Assembly (NCBI RefSeq): GCF_018139145.2
Contig: NC_059473.1
Span: 60,060,707 to 60,124,706 of the forward strand
DNA length: 64,000 nt
Direction of reading: 5' to 3'
DNA from: Gymnogyps californianus
Lineage: Eukaryota > Chordata > Aves > Accipitriformes > Cathartidae
Part shown: piece after piece, positions 24,903 to 38,363 of the stretch
How the letters are laid out: each line of letters starts with the position of its first letter
How positions within the stretch are numbered: position 1 is the stretch's first letter
Position numbers and translations under genes: made by a program
Notes under the pieces: generated by a model
Told to the model about the DNA's origin: nothing
The model's database searches: none
Seen by the model: only the letters and a program-made list of their open reading frames with translations

Positions 24903-27394
24903 TGTGGGGCTTTTTTTTCCCTCAACAAAGGCATCAGAAATTATGCAAATGAATAAATTGTAAAAAAACCCACAACACTGTTTGTAAGGAAAATGCAGAA
25001 TTGAGGGCAGGGAGAATCAATTTACACTGCTACTTGTGTACGTGGTCTAGAGTCCTTCTCTGGAAGTATCTAATACATAGAGATAAAAGACTTAAACATG
25101 GAGAGTGTGCCAGCCTGAAGAGTAGGAAGAAGGCTTTGTGGTGGGGGGAAAGCTGCAATGGCTTGGTATAGAAGGCTTGGTAGCACAGACATGGACAGGC
25201 TTTTAGGTAGGGTAGCACCTGGTCACATGTAAACTTACTGTTTGAAACAGTTGTTTTCAAGATGGTAACTTGCTAACTCTTTAAGGGTGTTTGACAGAGA
25301 TGTAGAAATTGTCAAGTCAACACCATTGTTTAAATATTAATACCTTTGCTTTGAAATAAAATGGTAGACAAGTTTCCTCTTTAATTTAGGACAATTTTCA
25401 CTTTTGGAAAAATTTGGTAGCTACCTGCCTCTGCTTCTTTGCTGTGCCTAGCCAGATTAGTTCTCATTTTATTGAAAATCTGAAAGGAGAGCCAGTTGCA
25501 TTGAGACTTTCATATGGCAGGAAAGAGGGAAACGGTATCTGGATAACGTAGAGGCAGCACACAGACAGACGTGCTTGCCTAAATACAGTTCATTCCTTCA
25601 CAAGGTTTTTGTCTTGGTCATATTCCAGATGCTTGTCGACAAGCAAGTGACTTGGGATAGAAAACATCTGCTTATTTTGCCTGATGAAACTTTCTTAAGG
25701 ATTTTGCTGGGGAAAAAAAGAACAGAAATGTGTGTACTTCTTATTGCTTTTCCTCTCTCTTTTTTGAGTGAACTGAAGGATAAACTATCTAAACTATAAA
25801 AATTACTTTCCAGTGATGCAGTGTTTATAAGCTAGCTGGCTTGGGCTCTTGGATACAGATCAGACAACTTTCATCTCTAGTCTGTGGTTCATATACTGGC
25901 TGGGTTGTTAAAGGTTGAATATTGTTGCTCTTTGGTCTCTGAGAAGCAAGTCAGTTTTAGCTCAGTTCCTTGAAAACTGCTTTCTGCACCACAGGTAATC
26001 AGTATTTTTGTTAATATTTGCATTAGATGAGGTCAAGTATTGTCCTAGACAGTCAGATGTGTGTTTCCTATCACCCTTATGGCCAATGATCTGGTAGTCT
26101 CACGGAGACCCTTACAGCCCATTAGGGTGCCCAGGGATCACATTCCCAACCTATAGTTCAGCCCTCTCGAGTGCCTTGAGCGAATACAGTAATTTTACAG
26201 TTCTGTAGATCTAGCCTTCCCTGCAGTGCTTCCCTAGCCTGCTTTTTGCTTTGTCTTCAAGGCTAAAAACTTGAAGGACTGTCCTTGTTCATGAACTGTG
26301 CAGTACCAACAACGTGAGGGTCTCTTCTGGTTGAGGCTTCTTTATGCCACAGTAGTAAAAAGGAATAGCAGTGATTTGTGCTTTCCAGGGTTGTCCACTT
26401 TGCCTGTTGTGATCCTTCTATCTGAGTAACTGATTGAACCCCTTATTTATAGCTCCCTTGTGTTCTCTGGAAAGTCAAACAAGTAAAATTATTGGTCACT
26501 TGACTAACTGCATCATGGTACAGTTTTTATTTCATGAAGAAATAAGAAATGAAGATAAAACGGCTTACAGGGGTTTGCTCTGAATACAGTCTGTGCAGAA
26601 TTGCAGGCCAGCCAAAGCAAGGATGGCATTTTCAAAATCTGCTATTTGGCATTTCTTAGAGTATGGCATTTCTTTAGCTAGTGTTCACATTGTCAGTAGT
26701 TTGTATTGTATCAGTTTCAGATTAGGTGGGCCAGTGCGTCTCCAGCCTGAATCAGAGCCTCCATGGGGGTAATATATATTAACAAAGTAATTCTTGGTAG
26801 GTATCTGTTGTCTTATTTATTGTAATATGCTAAAATGAATGTTTTGCCTGTAAATATTGTGATTTTTAGTTATTTGTATTGTTAATTTAGATTCTCCTTT
26901 TTGTACCTTTCTGTCCTGAGAGGTGCAGGTGCCAAGTGGCTGTGCTGCCCTTTCTGCATTCCCTGTTTTACTGCACGCTCCCTCCCTGGCATCATTAGCC
27001 TTGGAAGTAGACACTATTTCATTTTCCACTTTGTTTTCTATGTCCACCTCAGCAATTATACAGTCGCCTCAATAGCTGCCCCAAATGCCACTAGCTGAAC
27101 ATCGTATAAACGAACCCACTCAGGGGCAGCCGGCAGCCAGGGGGTTCAGGTGGTGGCCTCGTGGTGGAAGTTAAAGCAGGTGTCCTATCTTTGCAAAGTA
27201 ATGTGGTGGAATTTCATCGTTCTCACAAAAGGATTAGGGATGCATAGTCTCTGTGCGTCATGCAAAGACAGTCCAAGCAGCCCGACAAAGATTACACAAA
27301 TGCTTTCTTTTCTCAGTTTCTGTGACTAGTTTATGGTCACTGATATTCCTCAGATGACCAGAAATGTTCTACAATTGCGTGTAATTCACACAGA

Positions 27395-27430
27395 GGTCTT
27401 GTGGTTGGACTTGATGATCAGGATAACGAT
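27395..27430 (+). mobile_element. Possible very short CR1 3' remnant
   Basis: TCTTGTGGTTGGACTTGATG followed by ATCA resembles the GGTTGGACTTGATGATC block near the CR1 3' end. Only ~35 bp are similar, so chance or an old remnant cannot be told apart. Confidence 0.3.
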
Positions 27431-28066
27431 AGTTGAGTATTTCTTTGGGAATTTGGGATAGTAAAGTAGTCCCACTTCAGCAGTGAAATGCCCAGCTATA
27501 CCATTTGTCTCCAGTCCGCCTTATAACTCACCTTAATTAGATTAGTGCACAACTATTATCATCTGGGAAATGTTAATAGATCTGAAGTGCTGATCTGTGC
27601 TCTTACTGAAGTTTGGATTATTTTTGCTACCTTGTGTTTGAAAAAAATAATTAAGGTTGAACTATTGTAGCTGTCAGAGAAATAATCACGCTTGGACCAC
27701 ACTTTTTGACACTTGCCTCTGAATTTTAGGGTCTTTTCTGTTTACATTGCTGACAAAAATCAAGTTTTTACTGCAGTTCTTAAAGGATGAAGTTCATCTC
27801 TGTGGAGAGGGCTTGCACAAAGCTTGTGCTACAGTCAGGTCCCATATAAGACTTGTCTGGAGGACTGTTACAGTGATTTCAGCTAAGCAGGTGCAAGCTA
27901 AGTTACGGTCTACCCTGTAAAATCGTCAAGAGAGTCATTGGCCGGTGTCTGATATAAAGTCTCTACCACAAATGCTAATGATGATGTTCAGAAACCTGGA
28001 ATAATGTTACTTAATTGCCATGCTGTTTGAGTTTGAATATCTGATGAGCGAAAAATTATCTTTTAC

Positions 28067-28114
28067 CTTAGTATATTTGATATAGACAGACTTAGTATAT
28101 TTGATACAGGCAGA
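28067..28114 (+). repeat. Tandem duplication, two 24-bp units
   Basis: CTTAGTATATTTGATATAGA at 28067 and CTTAGTATATTTGATACAGG at 28091, each followed by CAGA. The units differ at two positions. Confidence 0.9.
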
Positions 28115-30688
28115 TCCTCAGTATGTCGTCACGAGAGACCATTATTTTTCTGACACTTCTCAAGATAGACTCCAGAAGGTGAAGAACTTGTGTTGCCTCC
28201 TTTCTCTGTGTTAACTAGCACACTTCTATAAAAAAACCTTTTATATTAAATTTTTATGAGTTTCCTTTAAAGTTTCCTAGTAGTGCAAGTGGGTTTTTTT
28301 CTTGAATGGTGTTCTTGTGCATGTATATATACATGTAAAGTTATAAAATTATATTTCACTATTATATGAACACTTGGTCAGGAATTTTTAACCACCGAAC
28401 TGGGAAGATCGAGTATAAGGGGGAGTGCCTCTGTCATAATCACTTCACTGACTTTTTCCAGCAATTCATTAGCCTGGGGGTATTCCCAAACAAGATAGCA
28501 TTTACAAGGTAGAAGGATAGTATAGGAATTCCTAAGTAGCTGCTGTTGAGAAAGCAGAGCAGAGCTAGTTCATTTTGAGTAGGAATGGTTTTCAATAATG
28601 TTTATTGTTATCCTGTCTCCTCTGGGTTTTTTTTGTAAATATTTGGATATAATACATGGTTCCAAACAGTATTTTGTCCTTGATTGCATATTTTTAAAAA
28701 GAAGAGACAGAATAAAAGCCATAGGCTCTGCTATAGGGTGTCTGTGTCTCTGCATCCAATATTTTTCTGTATTTTTAGCCAGGAAAAAAAGACAGAAAGA
28801 ATTTTAAATCTGTCTTACGTGCAGTGTTGTGGTTGTTTTTTTCCCCCCTCTCCTTGGAACTTCTAACAAAGATGCACATGGTCTCTGAATTCATATATGG
28901 TGATGATGCATAGGTGGATGGCAGTGAGTGTTATTCTTGTTTTTAAAGCTTGAGGTTCATTTACACTGAGCTGCTTTTACACAGCCCAAAAGTGAATGTA
29001 AATGTGGAGGTTGTAAAATGGTCCTGATTTATACCATCTGTAATGTAATTTTGTCAGACCATAGTGAAATGAGCATTAGGCTCAGGTACTTTTAATTTAA
29101 TGTAGGCTAAATACCAGAGAATTTTAAATCTGGTGCTTCTTTTCTTGTGGGAAAATATTTGACCGTAGATGCTCGAACCCAAGCTTGAACCCTCGAACTG
29201 TGCTAGCTCTGCACAGTTATTGCATGTGTCTTGGTTTTAACAGCAATGGACCTTTCCTAATGGTGCTCATCAGTGATTTGCTAGAGAGAGGGGGGACTAT
29301 TTTGCTCTGGGTATTTTGATCTTAAAGCAAAACGATTGTTCATCTTTAGCTAGAATAGTCGTCTCTCCTTTCTTTATTATGGTGTTTTTGTCTGTACGGA
29401 AACTAGAACAAAGCAAAATCTTTCTTCTTATAAAGGAAGATGATGAAAGTGCTATTTTATCCTTTGCTTATCCTTATCAACATTCAGTTTTGATTTATTT
29501 TTAGTGAACTTGGGCTTGCCTCTGCACTTCTAGGGAGTATGTATGGGCAGTTAAACAGAAGTATCTTGCAGGAATGCTTAAGGACAGGAAGACCATTGAT
29601 AGGAGACAATGGTAGTAATGTAGATGCTATAAAAGAGTTTCCCTCACTGGAAGTGAGCATGGCATAACTCTAAAAAAGATTTCTCTGTGGAAACAGTTAC
29701 CTTTTCTGTGAAAGAGCTTTTGGGACTTGAGCATCCTTGTGCAGGTAAGGGAGTCAAAAGCAGACCATACACCTTATCACTGTCACTCTGTTGTCTGGGA
29801 GATGTGAGATGAGCAGACCTCCACCCGTTTCCCTTCCACAAACATAGTGTGCAGATATCTCGTGCATATGGGTGATTGACTTCAGGCCTTCAAGCTTTTC
29901 ATGCCTTAATTCTTTTCCTTCAGATTATACCCAACTATTTTCTTCAATAGCCCTTGAAGGAATAGTTAAGAAACTTATTCAAATGAGAACTGGTAGCCAG
30001 ATACCAACATCTTGTCATCCATGTTAGGTTCATATTGCCTGTCATTTCTGTTTCTCGCATGCAACTTCCAGTTCTGACAAGTGACCCATCAAAGATCCTC
30101 AGCTGCCCAAACACATTTATTGGGTATACCTTGGATACAGCTAATTTCTGTTGGTTTTTTTTAGATGTCCTCTGCAACTGTAGTTCTTTGAAGCCACGAT
30201 TAAATGTGGTGATTCCAAAGTGAAAAGAGTAATTCCTTTGGAACTGGCCGTGAGCCACTTCATTCGTAGGAGCGTAACGCTTCTTGTTTGGTACCTGTGA
30301 TGGGTATTGAGGATGCTTTCCTCTAAGGTAGGTGATCACATGGCATATTTTGTGTTCTGTGAACATATGAAATGGTTATGTGGCAAATCCTTGGGATAAT
30401 AGACTTTGGGGGTGTATTTCTTAAAATGAAGTGTATGACTTAAGGAACGTAAGGAGATTTGTAAAGCTTTAGAGCCTTTCTGAGTCCTCATCTTAGCAGT
30501 TTACTATCAAGGCTCCTAAATGTATTCAGTGAGATGTTGACAGTCTAGGTATTTTTAAGATGACATCTTACTCACACTAAGTACATTCCCTCCTCAAAGT
30601 AGCTATCAAAACAAGTATTTCTTGCAGTTGCCTATTTGCCAAAATCATCCCTAGAGCTTTTAAAGGTCAGACTGCCTTCCATTGGGGA

Positions 30689-30786
30689 TTGGATGCCAAC
30701 CATATGATACCTTTCAAAAATAGGTATATGTGGTGTGTTGGATGCCAACCCCAAGATATCTTTTAAAAATAGGCATATGTGACGTT
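30689..30786 (+). repeat. Tandem duplication, two ~49-bp units
   Basis: TTGGATGCCAAC begins at 30689 and again at 30738. Each unit continues with a GATA(C/T)CTTT(C/T)(A/T)AAAATAGG block and CATATGTG/TATATGTG. Units differ at several sites, so the duplication is not recent. Confidence 0.88.
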
Positions 30787-31405
30787 CATCTGTGAAGCAA
30801 ATAGACAAAACTTGCTGGGGAGCATCAACACTCTTCCCAGGGGGTGAGCAACCACACTATTACTTGCAGAGGGCACCAGACGCTCACACGGGGAGCGAGT
30901 GAGTGCTGGGTGAATGATTGCCTCCCCTCTGCCTACTCAGAAGGATACTGCTGGTAAACTGCACTGCTGCTACCTGACCTTTTCTCTTTCTGCAGCTGAG
31001 CAGGTGATCTGAGTCTTTGTCAGCCTGATGCATGCTCTGAGCATTATGAAAACAAACGCCAAGGAGAAAGGGCAAAAAAATTAGAGCAAGCATATTGAAG
31101 AAAATGGCACAGAGCTTCTAATGTATCCCTACATTGTACTTACCTTTAGACCCTTACCTGAGGTGTTTGAGTTAGGGATGTAGTTGCTTTGGAGTAGGTT
31201 TTCACATGAAGGCCACAGAGAAGTCTGTGATCAGAAGAAGGTACAGAGTTGGACCTGCACCTTTCAGGTCCGTTAAGGTCACCACCTTATTGCTGGTCCA
31301 ACCTTACCTCTGATTTCAGTTAGCACAAGGTTAGGTCCCCAGCTGACACAGATGTCATGCTTAGCTTATTGATAATGTTATACCATGAAATCAGATTTCC
31401 AGTTT

Positions 31406-31421
31406 AAAAAAAAAAAAAAAA
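31406..31421 (+). repeat. Poly(A), 16 bases
   Basis: An uninterrupted A run. No retrocopied gene is recognisable before it. Confidence 0.9.
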
Positions 31422-32799
31422 GGCTGTTCAAATTTGGTCCTTGCATGGATTTTTTTGTATTTTTAAAACCCCATAGTTAGTAGCTTTTATATCATCTCTC
31501 ACAAGAATGTTGTTATATTTGTTTAAATAGTATATATAGAAATTGAAGCTCCTTTTCAAAGAGCAGAAAAAGCAAGATGACAGCTGCTGGCAGAGTAATA
31601 CACTTTTTTCAAGGAAAAAGTAGGATCCTGGGATAAAGCAGCAGACCTCTAATGTATGAGTGGCAGTGGAAAGCACTGCCCGCAGCAGCAACCAAACCCC
31701 CCAGGGGCTGTGAGCAGCTGCCATGCCATCAGCACACATCACCACTGACCACAGCTTCTCCCGCAGCAGGGGTAAGGGTTATTAAAGGACATCCACCCCT
31801 GAGATATCTGGAGGCTACGCCAGTCCTTCCAGGAAGAGGGTTCATTTTCTTATTATTTAGACTAAAGAAACATGAAGAATTTGGATGGTGTCTTCTGTCT
31901 CCAAGAACTCATTCACCGTTCATTTACCCACTATGTAACATGCAGACCCTATTGTGAGTTGGCAGTTTTTCTCAAGAAATGTAGACACTGACTGTTATAA
32001 ATTTGCCATTCTTTAGCTGCAGCACAATGTTTGTTATTAATAGTAGTAGTTTCTTCTTAATAATAATTCCTTGATGGATATCGTACCTTGGAAACTGACA
32101 GCTCCATATGTAAACGAAGCACTTCCACCCGGGTGTAATGTCACTGGAAACAAAAAGTCAAAGCTCCGCGGATGTGGGAGAGACAGGGAGTGTATCATTA
32201 AAGCATGCAATATAAGACAAGTAGGATAGGAAGATGGGTGTGCCACCCCAGGAGAGGCAAACTAGCTGTCTACCATGTCTGCTGATTTTTTGTCTAGTGT
32301 TATTAGTAGGAAAAATACTTACGCGATGCTCTTTGTCTGCGTGATTGAATTAGTTCGAATAGAGAGAATTATCCTGACATTATTGTCATGGCAAGAAATG
32401 AAGGTCATAAGTGAAGATGACAGTAAGAACAATTGCAAACAATCTGTTTGCAGCATGTTTGCAGCATGAGAAATTAGGAGAGAGAAACTTGAATAGCGTT
32501 TATTTTAAAAATTCGAATGTTTAAAAAATAGTTTACATTTCATTGAACTAAACATATGCAGAACTGTTTAGAACCAAGCATTGGTTATAGGTGAAGTATA
32601 GTGAGAAGCATCAGCTTGTTAACTGCAACCCTACTGCTTATTCTGGGCACCTGTTGTCACTTTCAAATTACATTTTAGTTATAAAAATATGGTGTAGTTA
32701 ACTAACTTCAAGTCAACAAATGTACAAAGTTAGCACAGTTTCCTCAAGGATTTAATAGGGATGTGTGTTCCTGCACGCACCCATGTTATATTTATGTAC

Positions 32800-32862
32800 T
32801 GTATATACACATTATACATGTATATCTATATCTCTATATATTATGTAGAGAGAGACACTGAA
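32800..32862. repeat. TA/CTATA-rich simple sequence
   Basis: Imperfect TATA, TATC and CTATATAT units ending in a short GAGAGA run. Confidence 0.7.
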
Positions 32863-34414
32863 CTGTATTAGCAAATAAAGGTGGTTATTGGTTTCTCTGG
32901 TCCCTTTACTTTTATGTTTCATTTCTGTTCCCTACTGTACACTCGTATTTTTCCTTTGATAGATATACTTACCCATCTTTTCATCTTTGTTGCCATTAAT
33001 AAACCATAATGTGTGCCAGTGTGCTGCACGTACTATATGCACGGATTTCTCTATACTTGTAACCATGAGTGAAGGTCAATCTGTTTATCAGGGGATTGCA
33101 TAATAGGATTACTCGATACAGCAAATAGGTGATGCTCAGTGATCCTAGGTAGATTGTCCAGTTCCCTTTTCCAGTGCTTTGTTTCAACCCTTATATGTTC
33201 CTTTAAAGACTTAAGTACTTTCCTAAAAGCACAGGATTGGAAGAAGCCTTCAGATAGACTGAGTCCTGTACTCTGCTACTGTAGGCAATAGCTTAATCTC
33301 CTTTCTTAGTTTTTCTATTTCTGTCCTAGGAACAGTTAGGTCTTTTGCCGTCGCTGCTTGGAAGGTGGATTCATATCAGCACTTTCAATAGCATTAGAAA
33401 CGTAGCATGATTTATTAGGGGGGAAAAAAGGCCAGCAATTCCATGGAATGTTTAGTATTGTGTATGCTCAGTGCAGTTCTAATGCATGACATCCTGTGCA
33501 CCCTGCCAGAGATGCCTAGTTCACTTGTAGTTTCAGAAATGCTCATGCCAGATAAAGGAACGTGGCTCTCCAGGTGTAGCAAATTGTGCTGTAATTAAAT
33601 ATTTGCCATCACGTATTCTCTACTCTCTATTGCTGCGATAGTCCATCTGCAAGCAGATCTTCATAGCATACGTGAAAATGAATGCTGGAGAAGACCTCTA
33701 TCTTTAGAGCATATGCCTGCTCCCCAGTAAAATGCATGGAGGATCAGAGATTAAAAGAAATGACTCACTGTGACTCACTACAGTGTATCAATAATAAAAT
33801 CTATCTAAATTTGGTAAGGAACTCTAGGAACTAATTGTCCTAGTTATTTACTTGTTTATTTTTTCTAGATGTTTGTCCCTTGCCTGTATAGCAATTATGT
33901 ACCGTGTGTTTTAGGGACTACAGAGATAAGATTTCAGTAATGACTGTTGTATGGTATTCTAGATGAAGGACTTCTGCTCTTGGAAGATTGATGGGTATCA
34001 TATTTTCAGTCATCTCCTTCAAAAACTAATGAAATTAGGAATAACAAAAGCTTTGGATTTTAGCGGTCTTGTATTGTGTTAGAAAATGTGAAAAAATTAA
34101 TAAAAGTGTCAATAGCACGTATGGAATTTAAATCACCAAACCTGGCTTCTGTTGGGAAGAGGTCACATTTACTATAAATCACATATTTGCTACTCCAAAA
34201 ATTGCAGTTACTCAAAATTTCTTGTCTAAGATTTTAACAAATAATAACATTGCTAGCTGCATGATGCTCTTTCTGTGGCAGTGTCTTTCTAAGAAACTTG
34301 ATGATCTTTCGGGCCAGGGACTGATTGGACTTTGGTTTTTTATTTGCAGTAGTGGACCAAAGAGCATTAGAGTGGATGAAAATGGAAATTTTAAAGCATA
34401 ATTTAAGTGATCTT

Positions 34415-34427
34415 AAAAAAAAAAAAA
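34415..34427 (+). repeat. Poly(A), 13 bases
   Basis: An uninterrupted A run in an AT-rich stretch. Confidence 0.88.
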
Positions 34428-36675
34428 TTATTGTCTGTTGTTTTTTCAATTAGAATAATACAGAGGTTTCCTTTGCCACAAGACAAGGCCTTTTCCAAGT
34501 GGAGCATCTGTGAAGATGAGAAGTACGGGGAAATAACTGAGGTTCATAAACTATAATTTATGTTTGCACAATATTTTTAATTGAGAAATGTTATCCATTA
34601 TTTATTTCTTTATTAGTCCGTAGTACTGGAAGGGAATGCACGGGTTCCTCTCCCAAAATGTTAACAACATTTTCCCTTCAAATTTTATATGTAAACAAGT
34701 TTTTTAACATTGAGGGTAACAAATCCTCACATACCCTTAATTTGTCATGAAAATAGTTTTTAAAGGTTTTATTTTTTGCTGATTCTACTGTGTTTACAGC
34801 ATTATACTATGCAGTCAGTTCTTGGGGAGAGTTTCTAGCACCTTTAGGATTAATTAAATTTAATTCCTGAAAATCAAGTTGACAATTAAAACAGAGCTAT
34901 TGAAGATGCTGAATGTTCCGCTTTTGAAACAAATTTTTCACCACTACGCATCGTATAAAAAGGAGCTAAAAGAAAACATAAGACTCTGATTCAAAAGCTC
35001 ATTGAAGTTCATGGAAAGCATGCTGTTTGGGGGCAATATATTGGCCTTTACATTGTACTTAATATATTAGGCCAGGATTTCCTTGAAGTTTTATTCATGG
35101 GAGATCATTTCCTGTGTGAGATATCAGTTTAGAAGCTGATTAATGTCTGTGATACAAATTTTTTCTAGAGTAGATTTGCGATTTTTATAGTATTTAAAAA
35201 AAACACAAACAACAAACAAACCAGATAATTAGGCAATATACAATGGCTGTGTGGAACATGAATAGTCCACAGACGACTTTCTTTGGCACACCAACATTTC
35301 TGTTCTTTCAATACAGCATAAAACAGTTTAGTCCTTCAGTACCTGTGTGAAGATGCTAAGTAGGAAGCAGAGAACCATAAAGGCAGAAGTAAAAATGGAT
35401 CCCCTGTGAGTTGAAGCTGTTAGTGAAAGTAACTATGGGTTAGCAATAAAATTCCTCTTTGCAGAGCGGTGATTCAAGCTTATGCCTTATTTAAGTGTGC
35501 TATCAATGGGGCATGTTTTCATATGCTTTACATTTTAGCCAACATAATAGCCAAAAGTAATTTTAATTCTTAGGGCAATACTTCTTCCTTTCTTTATCTC
35601 TTCTTCAGTATATTATGAAAAATGAAATAAAATTAAATTGGAAATATTCAAAGCAGTTGTGGACTCAGCACCTGTAGTTGGATGTTAAATGTAAATGATG
35701 GAAGCATCTTTAAAATGACCTCATAAAATGATAACATTTACTTTGTGTTTAAAGAAGTTGAATTTTCAAATTACAAACTTGCTTCCTTATAAGCATGTTA
35801 TCAGAAGGCATATAAAATCATTGTCTCACTTTCATTTGTGACTATAAAGCAGTAAGTTTATTTTGGAAGTTACTAATTTGTATCTAATTGGGACAGAGGG
35901 AGGGATGCTGTGGTTAATCTTGTTTACATTCAAATGTACCCTTGGATGTTTCATCAAATCCAAAGAAAAGACAGTTTGTACAGAATTTGAATCAAAAGGT
36001 ATCTTCAAGTTTTAAGAAGATTCCTATTTAAAATAGAAAACAGACAAACCAGACCTGTTGTCACTTTGCCCATAATTCGTATCATTAAGTCAGCTGGTAT
36101 GTCTAATTTATAAAATCATATGCTTGTCTCAAATCTTTGCCAGACAAAACAGGGCAATTTTAAGACAGATAGTAGCACCTTTGATGGTGTTAGTTAAAAA
36201 ACATGTTATTTGAACTATTATTTTTATCTTGCGTTCCTAAATTTTCTCTAGCGATTTATTCTGTATGATCTACGAAATGTCCAACACGGGCACTGTCTAC
36301 GCATTAAAGGTCTGATTTTCAGTGGTGATAAGTACCTTCCGCTCTATTAATACTCATTGTTAGCCTTAGTGGCTCCCAACCTTAAAGGTTGGGATGAATA
36401 TTTTTCAGTGTTATCCTTGTGTTACGTATGGGGTTTTCTTCACTTCTTTCATAATACTGTTAGGCATTACTGGCAAGTACAGTTATGTCATTGTTGCGTT
36501 TTTGCCTCAGGGTGAATGAAATGATAGTTTTGTGCATGGGAGTTACACCAAATAGAAAACAAGATTTTGAAAAATCTGTGCTATTCTTGTTTAGATGGAA
36601 GGGACAGAGTGAAACTTCTACCAAAGTACAGCTGCTTGTATTAATATGTTGGAATATTTTATTTACTGCTCTTCC

Positions 36676-36691
36676 AAAAAAAAAAAAAAAA
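36676..36691 (+). repeat. Poly(A), 16 bases
   Basis: An uninterrupted A run. The preceding ~190 bp form an open frame without recognisable homology. Confidence 0.9.
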
Positions 36692-38234
36692 GCAGTGACT
36701 GATATAATCCATCTAGCGGCATGATATGATCCGCCCGACTGGAGACAGGCCTTGTGACTTGGAGTGCAGCTGCAAGGTTATAATCAAGCAGAAGCAAGTG
36801 TTTTTCTGCAAAATCTCAGTGGGATTCTTCTTAGCTGCTTAACAACAGAGGGGTGGTTTGTCATGCTTGCTTCTCCCCATAATCTTCATGTATGCACGAA
36901 GAAACAGTTTTCTTTTAGCTGTTGAATCGTTCAAGGGTTGATGCCTCAGGCTGGCAAGCTCCACTGATGTTCACGTTCTGAAGTTCTGACCCTTGACAGT
37001 GTGAATAAATATAGCACTAGCTAAATAAGTGCAAGATCATCTTTTTACAGCTGTCAAGTTTAGGTGTCGGGTATGCATATTTATATCCTGATTCTGAAAA
37101 TGACTGCTGATTTTGTTGTGAAGCGAGGTAGGTCTGTCTGCTTAGACCTCATCTTAGGACTGGGATCTTTAGGAGCATGAGTCCATCTCTGTAAACAGCA
37201 AAACATATTTCAGGAAAATCTCTTTCTGACTCTTTTAAATGATTAATTATCTATTTAGATTTATGAAAAAGCATCATTAGAGCTGGATGCCCATTTAGTT
37301 AAAATAACACCCTACTGACTGACTATTTAATATATGTTCTCTTTGTATATGCCGTGTCTCTGTAAAGTAACTGGGGGGAGTCTCCTTGTGTATGAATGTA
37401 AGCGTCCCATATATATCTGCACGTTTTTGAAGTAAAACTAATTTGGAAAAAAGTTTTTAAGAAAAAGTCACTGACAGAAGGTAAATGGTTTTACAGCTAA
37501 TTTCTGCTTCAAGCACTAGGATGACATGTTTTTTTCAGTTCTATGCTGAGGTCTCAAGAGATACTGTATTTGTTAATTGATATTAATTTGAGAGAGCAAT
37601 TTGGTAGGTTTAGACTTGATTAGATTCTCCAGAAAAGCCCAGATAGCTCTAATGCGGAGAGAAGAGCCTAAAACTGCTGTGTATTCCTTCTGCACTCAGT
37701 AGCAAAGCAACTTTTCAATGAAATTTCTAGTTTAATAATTTGGGACTCTCAAATTTTTTTTCATGTCACTATTGATATGAGTATTCAAATTCAATCTGAT
37801 ACCGGTGCATGCAACTTCATTTGAAGTCAGCAAAAGGTGATGATTTGACATAGAGTCTGACAGTCTCTGAGATGATGGTGGGGAAAATCATCTGAAGGAG
37901 TGTTGGATCGTCTGTACAGGGCCTCCTGTTTGCTGTTTCTTTAATGAAGTTCTGCATTCCAGTGTACAGTATCATTTTATTGAAAGCATGCGATGACTTC
38001 CAAAAAGGCCTGACGGTGAGAGATTGTGCATTTCCTGACGGCCATGACAAAACGATTCCAGCTGTTCTTGAGAGGCGCCTAATGCTGTGCTGAAAATTGC
38101 TGTTTTGTACATCTTCTTTAGGATTTAAATGCGGTGATGTTTATTTTGCAGTATTGTTTAACTGGTTCTTGTTAAATAGTTGTTAACACAACACACAGTT
38201 TTGGTAATGCTGTTTTTGTTTGTAATCTTTTAAG

Positions 38235-38363
38235 GTTGTGCTGGTGAGATGGAATGAACCATTCCAGAAATTAGCAACCTGCGATGCAGATGGAGGAATA
38301 TTTGTTTGGATACAATACGAAGGCAGATGGTCTGTGGAGCTTGTGAATGATCGTGGGGCACAG
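38235..38363 (+). CDS. TULP4: TULP4 internal coding exon, WD40 region (43 codons, phase 0 to 0)
   Basis: The exon opens with VVLVRWNEPFQKLATC and continues with DGGIFVWIQYEGRW, ending NDRGAQ. This is near-identical to the vertebrate TULP4 N-terminal WD40 region as I recall it, the visible difference being F for Y after NEP. It holds one WD-type blade (GIFVW). TULP4 is regarded as a substrate-binding subunit of an Elongin/Cullin SOCS-box E3 ligase; the WD repeats are presumed protein-binding. The acceptor is a T-rich tract ending TTTTAAG at 38231-38234. The donor is CAG|GTTGGT at 38364, weak at +3 and +4. Length is 129 nt, exactly 43 codons, so it can be joined or skipped in frame. The reading frame stays open into the intron to a TAG at 38514-38516. 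No exon coding the preceding RGHNSE-type residues was found upstream in the window. Identification is secure; ends rest on splice consensus and protein continuity. Confidence 0.96.

Larger units (their letters stand above)
1..38234 (+). other. TULP4: TULP4 upstream intron (partial; possibly also 5' flank)
   Basis: No coding exon was recognised here. The acceptor at 38233-38234 shows that the right end is intron. The exon that should code for the first ~84 TULP4 residues was sought by expected protein sequence and not found, so it probably lies further left, making this intron over 38 kb. The stretch is AT-rich and carries the repeats listed separately. A conserved exon could be missed by eye. 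Confidence 0.8.
24903..38234. other. Intronic stretch, mainly unique sequence
   Basis: AT-rich sequence, strongest from about 33,800 to 36,100, with the two small tandem duplications, homopolymers and the TA-rich simple repeat already listed. No gene recognised on either strand. Confidence 0.55.

Noticed and set aside
36485..36691. Open frame followed by a 16-base poly(A), suggesting a processed pseudogene
   Set aside because: No recognisable parent protein, no AATAAA in place before the tail and no target duplication seen. The A run is more likely a simple homopolymer.
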